Shown: one piece after another, positions 50,339-64,000 of the stretch
Numbering within the stretch: the first letter of the stretch is position 1
Layout: every line of letters begins with the position of its first letter
From: Paragordius varius
Taxonomy: Eukaryota; Nematomorpha
Assembly: GCA_964247055.1 (NCBI GenBank)
Contig: OZ176055.1
Span: forward strand, 5,890,001-5,954,000
Direction: 5' to 3'
DNA: 64,000 nt
Program-made: the position numbers and the translations under genes
The notes under the pieces: model-generated
What the model saw: the letters and a program-made list of their open reading frames with translations, nothing else
The model's database searches: none
Told to the model about the DNA's origin: nothing

Positions 50339-51880
50339 TTGTAATTGTTATTATTTGATTGTTGGGAATATTATTTGATTGTTGAAAAAATATGGTTGAT
50401 TGTTGTAAACATTAAAATGTAATTGTTATTATTTGCTTGTTGGGAATATTATTTGATTGTTGAAAATATATGGTTGATTGTTGTAAACATTAAATTGTAA
50501 TTGTTATTATTTGATTGTTGGGAATATTATTTGATTGTTGAAAAAATATGGTTGATTGTTGTAAACATTAAAATGTAATTGTTATTATTTGATTGTTGAA
50601 AAAATATGGTTGATTGTTGTAAACATTAAATTGTAATTGTTATTATTTGATTGTTGGGAATATTATTTGATTGTTGAAAAAATATGGTTGATTGTTGTAA
50701 ACATTAAATTGTAATTGTTATTATTTGATTGTTGGGAATATTATTTGATTGTTGAAAAAATATGGTTGATTGTTGTAAACATTAAATTGTAATTGTTATT
50801 ATTTGATATTGTTGGGAATATTATTTGATTGTTGAAAATATATATCGTTAATTACTCTAAACATTAAAATGTAATTGGGTAATATTATTTGATTGTTGGG
50901 AATATTATTTGATTGTTGAAAATATATATCGTTAATTGTTCTAAACATTAAAATGTAATTGGGTAATATTATTTGATTGTTGGGAATATTATTTGATTGT
51001 TGAAAATATATGGTTGATTGTTGTAAACATTAAATTGTAATTGTTATTATTTGATTGTTGGGAATATTATTTGATTGTTGAAAATATATATCGTTAATTG
51101 TTCTAAACATTAAAATGTAATTGGGTAATAATATTTGATTGTTGGGAATATTATTTGATTGTTGAAAAAATATGGTTGATTGTTGTAAACATCAAATTGT
51201 AATTGTTATTATTTGATTGTTGGGAATATTATTTGATTGTTGATAAAATATGGTTGATTGTTGTAAACATTAAAATGTAATTGTTATTATTTGATTGTTG
51301 GGAATATTATTTGATTGTTGAAAAAATATGGTTGATTGTTGTAAACATTAAAATGTAATTGGGTAATATTATTTGCTTGTTGGGAATATTATTTGATTGT
51401 TGAAAATATATGGTTGATTGTTGTAAACATTAAAATGTAAATGTTATTATTTGATTGTTGGGAATATTATTTGATTGTTGAAAAAATATGGTTGATTGTT
51501 GTAAACATTAAAATGTAATTGGGTAATATTATTTGCTTGTTGGGAATATTATTTGATTGTTGAAAATATGGTTGATTGTTGTAAACATTAAATTGTAATT
51601 GTTATTATTTGATTGTTGGGAATATTATTTGATTGTTGAAAAAATATGGTTGATTGTTGTAAACATTAAAATGTAATTGTTATTATTTGATTGTTGGGAA
51701 TATTATTTGATTGTTGAAAAAATATGGTTGATTGTTGTAAACATTAAAATGTAATTGGGTAATATTATTTGCTTGTTGGGAATATTATTTGATTGTTGAA
51801 AATATATGGTTGATTGTTGTAAACATTAAAATGTAATTGGGTAATATTATTTGCTTGTTGGGAATATTATTTGATTGTTG
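50339..51880 (+). repeat. Satellite continuation rich in 78-bp monomers
   Basis: Monomers with GTAATTGTTATTATTTG in place of GTAATTGGGTAATATTATTTG, and GAAAAAATATGG in place of GAAAATATATGG. They are the same variants as in the second half of the 4,718-bp block, so this part shares its recent history but lies outside the exact copy. Confidence 0.7.
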
Positions 51881-54800
51881 AAAATATATGGTTGATTGTT
51901 GCAAACCTTAAAATATTAATGGGTAATATTATTTGATTGTTGGGAATATTATTTGATTGTTTAAAATATATGGTTGATTGTTGCAAACATTAACATGTAA
52001 TTGGGTAATATTATTTGATTGTTGGGAATATTATTTGATTGTAGAAAATATATGGTTGATTGTTGCAAACATTAAAATATTAATGGGTAATATTATTTGA
52101 TTGTTGAAAATATATGGTTGATTGTTGTAAACATTAAAATGTTATAGGGTAATATTATTTGATTGTTGGGAATTATATTTGATTGTTGAAAATATATGGT
52201 TGATTGTTGCAAACATTAAAATATTAATGGGTAATATTATTTGATTGTTGGAAATATTATTTGATTGTTGAAAATATATGGTTGATTGTTGCAAACATTA
52301 ACATGTAATTGGGTAATATATTGATTGTTGGGAATATTATTTGATTGTAGAAAATATATGGTTGATTGTTGCAAACATTAAAATATTAATGGGTAATATT
52401 ATTTAAATGTTGGGAATATTATTTGATTGTTGAAAATATATGGTTGATTGTTGCAAACCTTAAAATATTAATGGGTAATATTATTTGATTGTTGGGAATA
52501 TTATTTGATTGTTTAAAATATATGGTTGATTGTTGCAAACATTAACATGTAATTGGGTAATATTATTTGATTGTTGGGAATATTATTTGATTGTAGAAAA
52601 TATATGGTTGATTGTTGCAAACCTTAAAATATTAATGGGTAATATTATTTGATTGTTGGGAATATTATTTGATTGTTTAAAATATATGGTTGATTGTTGC
52701 AAACATTAACATGTAATTGGGTAATATTATTTGATTGTTGGGAATATTATTTGATTGTTGAAAATATATGGTTGATTGTTGCAAACATTAAAATGTAATT
52801 GGGTAATATTATTTGAATGTTGGGAATATTATTTGATTGTTGAAAATATATGGTTGATTGTTGTAAACATTAAAATGTTAATGGGTAATATTATTTGATT
52901 GTAGAAAATATATGGTTGATTGTTGCAAACATTAAAATATTAATGGGTAATATTATTTGATTGTTGGAAATATTATTTGATTGTTGAAAATATATGGTTG
53001 ATTGTTGCAAACATTAACATGTAATTGGGTAATATATTGATTGTTGGGAATATTATTTGATTGTAGAAAATATATGGTTGATTGTTGCAAACCTTAAAAT
53101 ATTAATGGGTAATATTATTTGATTGTTTAAAATATATGGTTGATTGTTGCAAACATTAAAATGTAATTGGGTAATAATATTTTAATGTTGGGAATATTAT
53201 TTGATTGTTGAAAATATATGGTTGATTGTTGCAAACCTTAAAATATTAATGGGTAATATTATTTGATTGTTTAAAATATATGGTTGATTGTTGCAAACAT
53301 TAAAATGTAATTGGGTAATATTATTTGAATGTTGGGAATATTATTTGATTGTTGAAAATATATGGTTGATTGTTGTAAACATTAAAATGTTAATGGGTAA
53401 TATTATTTGATTGTTGAAAATATATGGTTGATTGTTGCAAACATTAACATGTAATTGGGTAATATATTGATTGTTGGGAATATTATTTGATTGTAGAAAA
53501 TATATGGTTGATTGTTGCAAACCTTAAAATATTAATGGGTAATATTATTTGATTGTTTAAAATATATGGTTGATTGTTGCAAACATTAAAATGTAATTGG
53601 GTAATATTATTTGAATGTTGGGAATATTATTTGATTGTTGAAAATATATGGTTGATTGTTGTAAACATTAAAATGTTAATGGGTAATATTATTTGATTGT
53701 AGAAAATATATGGTTGATTGTTGCAAACATTAAAATATTAATGGGTAATATTATTTGATTGTTGGAAATATTATTTGATTGTTGAAAATATATGGTTGAT
53801 TGTTGCAAACATTAACATGTAATTGGGTAATATATTGATTGTTGGGAATATTATTTGATTGTAGAAAATATATGGTTGATTGTTGCAAACATTAAAATAT
53901 TAATGGGTAATATTATTTAAATGTTGGGAATATTATATGATTGTTGGAAATATATGGTTGATTGTTGCAAACATTAAAATGTAATTGGGTAATTTTATTT
54001 GATTGTTGGGAATATTATTTGATTGTTGAAAATATATGGTTGATTGTTGTAAACATTAAAATGTTAATGGGTAATATTATTTGATTGTAGAAAATATATG
54101 GTTGATTGTTGCAAACCTTAAAATATTAATGGGTAATATTATTTAAATGTTGGGAATATTATTTGATTGTTGAAAATATATGGTTGATTGTTGCAAACCT
54201 TAAAATATTAATGGGTAATATTATTTGATTGTTGGGAATATTATTTGATTGTTTAAAATATATGGTTGATTGTTGCAAACATTAAAATGTAATTGGGTAA
54301 TAATATTTTAATGTTGGGAATATTATTTGATTGTTGAAAATATATGGTTGATTGTTGTAAACATTAAAATGTTAATGGGTAATATTATTTGATTGTAGAA
54401 AATATATGGTTGATTGTTGCAAACATTAAAATATTAATGGGTAATATTATTTGATTGTTGGAAATATTATTTGATTGTTGAAAATATATGGTTGATTGTT
54501 GCAAACATTAACATGTAATTGGGTAATATATTGATTGTTGGGAATATTATTTGATTGTAGAAAATATATGGTTGATTGTTGCAAACATTAAAATATTAAT
54601 GGGTAATATTATTTAAATGTTGGGAATATTATATGATTGTTGGAAATATATGGTTGATTGTTGCAAACATTAAAATGTAATTGGGTAATTTTATTTGATT
54701 GTTGGGAATATTATTTGATTGTTGAAAATATATGGTTGATTGTTGTAAACATTAAAATGTTAATGGGTAATATTATTTGATTGTAGAAAATATATGGTTG

Positions 54801-57800
54801 ATTGTTGCAAACCTTAAAATATTAATGGGTAATATTATTTAAATGTTGGGAATATTATTTGATTGTTGAAAATATATGGTTGATTGTTGCAAACCTTAAA
54901 ATATTAATGGGTAATATTATTTGATTGTTGGGAATATTATTTGATTGTTTAAAATATATGGTTGATTGTTGCAAACATTAAAATGTAATTGGGTAATAAT
55001 ATTTTAATGTTGGGAATATTATTTGATTGTTGAAAATATATGGTTGATTGTTGTAAACATTAAAATGTTAATGGGTAATATTATTTGATTGTAGAAAATA
55101 TATGGTTGATTGTTGCAAACATTAAAATATTAATGGGTAATATTATTTGATTGTTGGAAATATTATTTGATTGTTGAAAATATATGGTTGATTGTTGCAA
55201 ACATTAAAATATTAATGGGTAATATTATTTGATTGTTGGGAATATTATATGATTGTTGAAAATATATGGTTGATTGTTGCAAACATTAAAATATTAATGG
55301 GTAATATTATTTGATTGTTGGAAATATTATTTGATTGTTGAAAATATATGGTTGATTGTTGCAAACATTAAAATATTAATGGGTAATATTATTTGATTGT
55401 TGGGAATATTATTTGATTGTAGAAAATATATGGTTGATTGTTGCAAACATTAAAATATTAATGGGTAATATTATTTGATTGTTGGAAATATTATTTGATT
55501 GTAGAAAATATATGGTTGATTGTTGCAAACATTAAAATATTAATGGGTAATATTATTTGATTGTTGGAAATATTATTTGATTGTTGAAAATATATGGTTG
55601 ATTATTGTAAACATTAAAATGTAATTGGGTAATAATATTTTAATGTTGGGAATATTATTTGATTGTTGAAAATATATGGTTGATTGTTGTAAACATTAAA
55701 ATATTAATGGGTAATATTATTTGATTGTTGGAAATATTATTTGTTTGTTGAAAATATATGGTTGATTGTTGAAAATATTAAAATGTAATTGGGTAATATT
55801 ATTTGATTGTTGGAAATATTATTTGATTGTTGAAAATATATGGTTGATTATTGTAAACATTAAAATGTAATTGGGTAATAATATTTTAATGTTGGGAATA
55901 TTATTTGATTGTTGAAAATATATGGTTGATTGTTGTAAACATTAAAATGTTAATGGGTAATATTATTTGATTGTAGAAAATATATGGTTGATTGTTGCAA
56001 ACATTAAAATATTAATGGGTAATATTATTTGATTGTTGGAAATATTATTTGATTGTTGAAAATATATGGTTGATTGTTGCAAACATTAAAATGTTAATGG
56101 GTAATATTATTTGATTGTAGAAAATATATGGTTGATTGTTGCAAACATTAAAATATTAATGGGTAATATTATTTGATTGTTGGAAATATTATTTGATTGT
56201 TGAAAATATATGGTTGATTGTTGCAAACATTAACATGTAATTGGGTAATATATTGATTGTTGGGAATATTATTTGATTGTAGAAAATATATGGTTGATTG
56301 TTGCAAACATTAAAATATTAATGGGTAATATTATTTGATTGTTGGAAATATTATTTGATTGTAGAAAATATATGGTTGATTGTTGCAAACATTAAAATAT
56401 TAATGGGTAATATTATTTGATTGTTGGAAATATTATTTGATTGTTGAAAATATATGGTTGATTATTGCAAACCTTAAAATATTAATGGGTAATATTATTT
56501 GATTGTTGGGAATATTATTTGATTGTTGAAAATATATGGTTGATTATTGTAAACATTAAAATGTAATTGGGTAATAATATTTTAATGTTGGGAATATTAT
56601 TTGATTGTTGAAAATATATGGTTGATTGTTGTAAACATTAAAATGTTAATGGGTAATATTATTTGATTGTAGAAAATATATGGTTGATTGTTGCAAACCT
56701 TAAAATATTAATGGGTAATATTATTTGATTGTTGGAAATATTATTTGATTGTTGAAAATATATGGTTGATTGTTGCAAACCTTAAAATATTAATGGGTAA
56801 TATTATTTGATTGTTGGGAATATTATTTGATTGTTTAAAATATATGGTTGATTGTTGCAAACATTAAAATGTAATTGGGTAATAATATTTTAATGTTGGG
56901 AATATTATTTGATTGTTGAAAATATATGGTTGATTGTTGTAAACATTAAAATGTTAATGGGTAATATTATTTGATTGTTGGAAATATTATTTGATTGTAG
57001 AAAATATATGGTTGATTGTTGTAAACATTAAAATGTTAATGGGTAATATTATTTGATTGTAGAAAATATATGGTTGATTGTTGCAAACCTTAAAATATTA
57101 ATGGGTAATATTATTTGATTGTTGGGAATATTATTTGATTGTTTAAAATATATGGTTGATTGTTGCAAACATTAAAATGTAATTGGGTAATAATATTTTA
57201 ATGTTGGGAATATTATTTGATTGTTGAAAATATATGGTTGATTGTTGTAAACATTAAAATGTTAATGGGTAATATTATTTGATTGTAGAAAATATATGGT
57301 TGATTGTTGCAAACATTAAAATATTAATGGGTAATATTATTTGATTGTTGGAAATATTATTTGATTGTTGAAAATATATGGTTGATTGTTGCAAACATTA
57401 AAATGTAATTGGGTAATATTATTTGAATGTTGGGAATATTATTTGATTGTTGAACATATATGGTTGATTGTTGCAAACATTAAAATGTAATTGGGTAATA
57501 ATATTTTAATGTTGGGAATATTATTTGATTGTTGAAAATATATGGTTGATTGTTGTAAACATTAAAATGTTAATGGGTAATATTATTTGATTGTAGAAAA
57601 TATATGGTTGATTGTTGCAAACATTAAAATGTAATTGGGTAATAATATTTTAATGTTGGGAATATTATTTGATTGTTGAAAATATATGGTTGATTGTTGT
57701 AAACATTAAAATGTTAATGGGTAATATTATTTGATTGTAGAAAATATATGGTTGATTGTTGCAAACATTAAAATATTAATGGGTAATATTATTTGATTGT

Positions 57801-58600
57801 TGGAAATATTATTTGATTGTTGAAAATATATGGTTGATTGTTGCAAACATTAAAATGTAATTGGGTAATATTATTTGATTGTTGGAAATATTATTTGATT
57901 GTTGAAAATATATGGTTGATTGTTGTAAACATTAAAATGTTAATGGGTAATATTATTTGATTGTAGAAAATATATGGTTGATTGTTGCAAACATTAAAAT
58001 ATTAATGGGTAATATTATTTGATTGTTGGAAATATTATTTGATTGTTGAAAATATATGGTTGATTGTTGCAAACATTAAAATGTAATTGGGTAATATTAT
58101 TTGATTGTTGGAAATATTATTTGATTGTTGAACATATATGGTTGATTGTTGCAAACATTAAAATGTAATTGGGTAATAATATTTTAATGTTGGGAATATT
58201 ATTTGATTGTTGAAAATATATGGTTGATTGTTGCAAACATTAACATGTAATTGGGTAATATTATTTGATTGTTGGGAATATTATTTGATTGTTGAAAATA
58301 TATGGTTGATTGTTGCAAACATTAACATGTAATTGGGTAATATTATTTGATTGTTGGGAATATTATTTGATTGTTGAAAATATATGGTTGATTGTTGCAA
58401 ACATTAACATGTAATTGGGTAATATATTGATTGTTGGGAATATTATTTGATTGTTGAAAATATATGGTTGATTGTTGCAAACATTAACATGTAATTGGGT
58501 AATATATTGATTGTTGGGAATATTATTTGATTGTTGAAAATATATGGTTGATTGTTGCAAACCTTAAAATATTAATGGGTAATATTATTTAAATGTTGGG
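51880..58600 (+). repeat. Satellite subfamily with GTAGAAAAT and CAAACCTTAAAATATT variants
   Basis: A distinct set of monomer variants: GATTGTAGAAAATATATGG, GTTTAAAATATATGG, CAAACCTTAAAATATTAATGG, CATTAACATG and AATAATATTTTAATGTTGGG, in recurring combinations. A block is tandemly duplicated at 696 bp in about 53620-55150 (markers 53701/54397/55093, 53831/54527 and 53991/54687). Confidence 0.75.
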
Positions 58601-61600
58601 AATATTATTTGATTGTTGAAAATATATGGTTGATTGTTGCAAACCTTAAAATATTAATGGGTAATATTATTTGATTGTTGGGAATATTAGTTGATTGTTG
58701 AAAATATATGGTTGATTGTTGCAAACATTAACATGTAATTGGGTAATATATTGATTGTAGGGAATATTATTTGATTGTTGAAAATATATGGTTGATTGTT
58801 GCAAACATTAACATGTAATTGGGTAATATTATTTGATTGTTGGGAATATTATTTGATTGTTGAAAATATATGGTTGATTGTTGCAAACATTAACATGTAA
58901 TTGGGTAATATTATTTGATTGTTGGAAATATTATTTGATTGTTGAAAATATATGGTTGATTGTTGTAAACATTAAAATGTAATTGGGTAATATTATTTGA
59001 TTGTTGGAAATATTATTTGATTGTTGAAAATATATGGTTGATTGTTTCAAACATTAAAATATTAATGGATAATATTATTTGATTGTTGGGAATATTATTT
59101 GATTGTTGAAAATATATGGTTGATTGTTTCAAACATTAAAATATTAATGGATAATATTATTTGATTGTTGGGAATATTATTTGATTGTTGAAAATATATG
59201 GTTGATTGTTTCAAACATTAAAATATTAATGGATAATATTATTTGATTGTTGGAAATATTATTTGATTGTTGAAAATATATGGTTGATTGTTGCAAACTT
59301 TAAAATGTAATTGGGTAATATAATTTGATTGTTGGAAATATTATTTGATTGTTGAAAATATATGGTTGATTGTTGCAAACATTAAAATGTAATTGGGTAA
59401 TATTATTTGATTGTTGGAAATATTATTTGATTGTTGAAAATATATGGTTGATTGTTTCAAACATTAAAATATTAATGGATAATATTATTTGATTGTTGGG
59501 AATATTATTTGATTGTTGAAAATATATGGTTGATTGTTTCAAACATTAAAATATTAATGGATAATATTATTTGATTGTTGGAAATATTATTTGATTGTTG
59601 AAAATATATGGTTGATTGTTGCAAACATTAAAATATTAATGGGTATTATTTTTTAATTGTTGGGAATATTATTTGATTGTTGATAATATATGGTTGATTG
59701 TTGCAAACATTAAAATATTAATGGGTATTATTTTTTAATTGTTGGGAATATTATTTGATTGTTGAAAATATATGGTTGATTGTTGTAAACATTAAAATAT
59801 TAATGGGTATTATTTTTTAATTGTTGGGAATATTATTTGATTGTTGAAAATATATGGTTGATTGTTGTAAACATTAAAATGTAATTGGGTAATATTATTT
59901 GATTGTTGGAAATATTATTTGATTGTTGAAAATATATGGTTGATTGTTGCAAACATTAAAATGTAATTGGGTAATATTATTTGATTGTTGGAAATATTAT
60001 TTGATTGTTGAAAATATATGGTTGATTGTTGCAAACATTAAAATATTAATGGATAATATTATTTGATTGTTGGAAATATTATTTGATTGTTGAAAATATA
60101 TGGATGATTGTTGCAAACATTAAAATATTAATGGATAATATTATTTGATTGTTGGAATATTATTTGATTGTTGAAAATATATGGTTGATTGTTGCAAACA
60201 TTAAAATGTAATTGGATAATATTATTTGATTGTTGGAATATTATTTGATTGTTGAAAATATATGGTTGATTGTTGCAAACATTAAAATGTAATTGGATAA
60301 TATTATTTGATTGTTGGAAATATTATTTGATTGTTGAAAATATATGGTTGATTGTTGCAAACATTAAAATATTAATGGATAATATTATTTGATTGTTGGA
60401 ATATTATTTGATTGTTGAAAATATATGGTTGATTGTTGCAAACATTAAAATGTAATTGGATAATATTATTTGATTGTTGGAATATTATTTGATTGTTGAA
60501 AATATATGGTTGATTGTTGCAAACATTAAAATATTAATGGATAATATTATTTGATTGTTGGAATATTATTTGATTGTTGAAAATATATGGTTGATTGTTG
60601 CAAACATTAAAATATTAATGGATGATATTATTTGATTGTTGGGAATATTAATTGATTGTTGAAAATATATGGTTGATTGTTGCAAACATTAAAATGTAAT
60701 TGTAATTATTTGATTGTTGGGAATATTATTTGATTGTTGAAAATATATGGTTGATTGTTGTAAACATTAAAAAAATGGATAATATTATTTGATTGTTGGA
60801 AATATTATTTGATTGTTGAAAATATATGGTTGATTGTTGCAAACATTAAAATATTAATGGATAATATTATTTGATTGTTGGGAATATTATTTGATTGTTG
60901 AAAATATATGGTTGATTGTTGTAAACATTAAAATGTAATTGGGTAATATTATTTGATTGTTGGAAATATTATTTGATTGTTGAAAATATATGGTTGATTG
61001 TTGCAAACATTAAAATATTAATGGATGATATTATTTGATTGTTGGGAATATTAATTGATTGTTGAAAATATATGGTTGATTGTTGCAAACATTAAAATGT
61101 AATTGTAATTATTTGATTGTTGGGAATATTATTTGATTGTTGAAAATATATGGTTGATTGTTGTAAACATTAAAAAAATGGATAATATTATTTGATTGTT
61201 GGAAATATTATTTGATTGTTGAAAATATATGGTTGATTGTTGCAAACATTAAAATATTAATGGATAATATTATTTGATTGTTGGGAATATTATTTGATTG
61301 TTGAAAATATATGGTTGATTGTTGTAAACATTAAAATGTAATTGGGTAATATTATTTGATTGTTGGAAATATTATTTGATTGTTGAAAATATATGGTTGA
61401 TTGTTGCAAACATTAAAATATTAATGGATAATATTATTTGATTGTTGGGAATATTAATTGATTGTTGAAAATATATGGTTGATTGTTGCAAACATTAAAA
61501 TATTAATGGGTAATATTATTTGATTGTTGGGAATATTATTTGATTGTTGAAAATATATGGTTGATTGTTGTAAACATTAAAATATTAATGGATAATATTA

Positions 61601-64000
61601 TTTGATTGTTGGAAATATTATTTGATTGTTGAAAATATATGGTTGATTGTTGTAAACATTAAAATATTAATGGATAATATTATTTGATTGTTGGAAATAT
61701 TATTTGATTGTTGAAAATATATGGTTGATTGTTGCAAACATTAAAATATTAATGGATAATATTATTTGATTGTTGGGAATATTATTTGATTGTTGAAAAT
61801 ATATGGTTGATTGTTGTAAACATTAAAATGTTAATGGGTAATATTATTTGATTGTTGGAATATTATTTGATTGTTGAAAATATATGGTTGATTGTTGCAA
61901 ACATTAAAATATTAATGGATAATATTATTTGATTGTTGGGAATATTATTTGATTGTTGAAAATATATGGTTGATTGTTGTAAACATTAAAATGTAATTGG
62001 GTAATATTATTTGATTGTTGGAAATATTATTTGATTGTTGAAAATATATGGTTGATTGTTGCAAACATTAAAATATTAATGGATAATATTATTTGATTGT
62101 TGGGAATATTATTTGATTGTTGAAAATATATGGTTGATTGTTGTAAACATTAAAATGTAATTGGGTAATATTATTTGATTGTTGGAAATATTATTTGATT
62201 GTTGAAAATATATGGTTGATTGTTGCAAACATTAAAATATTAATGGATAATATTATTTGATTGTTGGGAATATTATTTGATTGTTGAAAATATATGGTTG
62301 ATTGTTGTAAACATTAAAATGTAATTGGATAATATTATTTGATTGTTGGAAATATTATTTGATTGTTGAAAATATATGGTTGATTGTTGCAAACATTAAA
62401 ATATTAATGGATAATATTATTTGATTGTTGGAATATTAATTGATTGTTGAAAATATATGGTTGATTGTTGCAAACATTAAAATGTAATTGTAATTATTTG
62501 ATTGTTGGGAATATTATTTGATTGTTGAAAATATATGGTTGATTGTTGTAAACATTAAAATATTAATGGATAATATTATTTGATTGTTGGAAATATTATT
62601 TGATTGTTGAAAATATATGGTTGATTGTTGCAAACATTAAAATATTAATGGATAATATTATTTGATTGTTGGGAATATTATTTGATTGTTGAAAATATAT
62701 GGTTGATTGTTGTAAACATTAAAATGTAATTGGGTAATATTATTTGATTGTTGGAAATATTATTTGATTGTTGAAAATATATGGTTGATTGTTGCAAACA
62801 TTAAAATATTAATGGATAATATTATTTGATTGTTGGAATATTATTTGATTGTTGAAAATATATGGTTGATTGTTGCAAACATTAAAATATTAATGGATGA
62901 TATTATTTGATTGTTGGGAATATTAATTGATTGTTGAAAATATATGGTTGATTGTTGCAAACATTAAAATGTAATTGTAATTATTTGAGTGTTGGGAATA
63001 TTATTTGATTGTTGAAAATATATGGTTGATTGTTGTAAACATTAAAATATTAATGGATAATATTATTTAATTGTTGGAAATATTATTTGATTGTTGAAAA
63101 TATATGGTTGATTGTTGCAAACATTAAAATATTAATGGATAATATTATTTGATTGTTGGGAATATTATTTGATTGTTGAAAATATATGGTTGATTGTTGT
63201 AAACATTAAAATGTAATTGGGTAATATTATTTGATTGTTGGAAATATTATTTGATTGTTGAAAATATATGGTTGATTGTTGCAAACATTAAAATATTAAT
63301 GGGTAATATTATTTGATTGTTGGGAATATTATTTGATTGTTGAAAATATATGGTTGATTGTTGTAAACATTAAAATATTAATGGATAATATTATTTGATT
63401 GTTGGGAATATTAATTGATTGTTGAAAATATATGGTTGATTGTTGCAAACATTAAAATGTAATTGTAATTATTTGATTGTTGGGAATATTATTTGATTGT
63501 TGAAAATATATGGTTGATTGTTGTAAACATTAAAATATTAATGGATAATATTATTTGATTGTTGGAAATATTATTTGATTGTTGAAAATATATGGTTGAT
63601 TGTTGTAAACATTAAAATATTAATGGATAATATTATTTGATTGTTGGGAATATTAATTGATTGTTGAAAATATATGGTTGATTGTTGCAAACATTAAAAT
63701 GTAATTGTAATTATTTGATTGTTGGGAATATTATTTGATTGTTGAAAATATATGGTTGATTGTTGTAAACATTAAAATATTAATGGATAATATTATTTGA
63801 TTGTTGGAAATATTATTTGATTGTTGAAAATATATCGTTGATTGTTGCAAACATTAAAATATTAATGGATAATATTATTTGATTGTTGGGAATATTATTT
63901 GATTGTTGAAAATATATGGTTGATTGTTGTAAACATTAAAATGTAATTGGGTAATATTATTTGATTGTTGGAAATATTATTTGATTGTTGAAAATATATG
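58600..64000 (+). repeat. Satellite subfamily with AATGGATAATATT variants
   Basis: Monomers mostly end ATTAATGGATAATATTATTTG. Frequent side forms are GGAATATTAATTGATTG, GTAATTGTAATTATTTG and an ATTAAAAAAATGGATAAT deletion form. The last occurs near 60765 and 61168, about 403 bp apart, inside a matching block. The array is still continuing at the window's end. Confidence 0.75.

Larger units (their letters stand above)
20062..64000 (+). repeat. Satellite array, 82-bp monomer, about 44 kb, runs off right edge
   Basis: The whole right two-thirds of the window is one tandem array. The predominant monomer is 82 bp, measured in runs such as 32101-32430. It is built from four units of about 20.5 bp. 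Three start with TTGATTGTTG and continue GGAATATTAT, AAAATATATGG or CAATCATTAAAA, and the fourth is the diverged TGTAATTGGGTAATATTAT. Common variants are a 78-bp form with a shortened fourth unit (about 43-51 kb), a form of about 102 bp with an extra unit (about 33-40 kb), and spacer variants CAAACATT, TAAACATT, GAAATTATT and TAAACATTAATATG. At least 500 monomers are present. No unrelated sequence interrupts the array. This is the structure of a centromeric or pericentromeric satellite, though function is not shown by sequence. Confidence 0.97.

Noticed and set aside
20062-64000. CRISPR array
   Set aside because: Regular repeats are present, but there are no unique spacers between them, the unit is a pure tandem satellite, and the surrounding genes are eukaryotic with introns.
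20062-64000. Telomere or subtelomeric telomere-like repeat
   Set aside because: The unit is 82 bp built on TTGATTGTTG and does not match TTAGGG or other short telomeric repeats.

Overview
The window looks like a very AT-rich eukaryotic nuclear genome, probably animal. Coding sequence is split into short exons with GT-AG introns. The three recognisable genes, all on the minus strand, encode conserved housekeeping proteins: VAC14, prefoldin subunit 2 and the mitochondrial i-AAA protease YME1L/YME1. The YME1 protein is animal-like: it has a [16 protein letters not shown] segment after Walker A and a C-terminal ending close to that of animal YME1L. I cannot name the species.

Layout. 1-2636: the N-terminal part (about 373 residues, seven exons) of a VAC14 homologue that runs off the left edge. 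2637-8590: gene-free, holding an (AT)n microsatellite and at least two families of short dispersed repeats with inverted ends, including a head-to-head pair that forms a large inverted repeat at about 4905-6381. 8591-about 19140: a YME1-type AAA+ metalloprotease in at least 14 exons. Its last intron is 4.4 kb and contains a complete prefoldin subunit 2 gene on the same strand, another copy of the dispersed repeat and a small tandem repeat. 19141-20061: a gene-free spacer. 20062-64000: one uninterrupted satellite array of about 44 kb that runs off the right edge.

The satellite has a predominant 82-bp monomer that is itself a tetramer of about 20.5-bp units sharing the core TTGATTGTTG. It is strongly strand-asymmetric (about 17 G to 2 C per monomer on the plus strand). 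It shows layered higher-order duplications: 4,718 bp, about 2.4-2.85 kb, 1,452 bp, 818 bp, 696 bp, 574 bp and 566 bp. The left edge is divergent, and a homogenised core at about 27-40 kb is enriched in a 15-bp dyad. This is the architecture expected of a centromeric or pericentromeric satellite, but centromere function is inference.

The most unusual points are: two 22-nt introns in the nested prefoldin gene, in a window where other introns are 64-4,411 nt; a YME1 intron whose two ends carry matching copies of the LPKG coding segment, as expected if the intron arose by tandem duplication of exon sequence; and a satellite in which most spacer variants keep a short dyad at the same place. I saw no bacterial genes, CRISPR array, convincing tRNA or rRNA gene, or virus-derived element.
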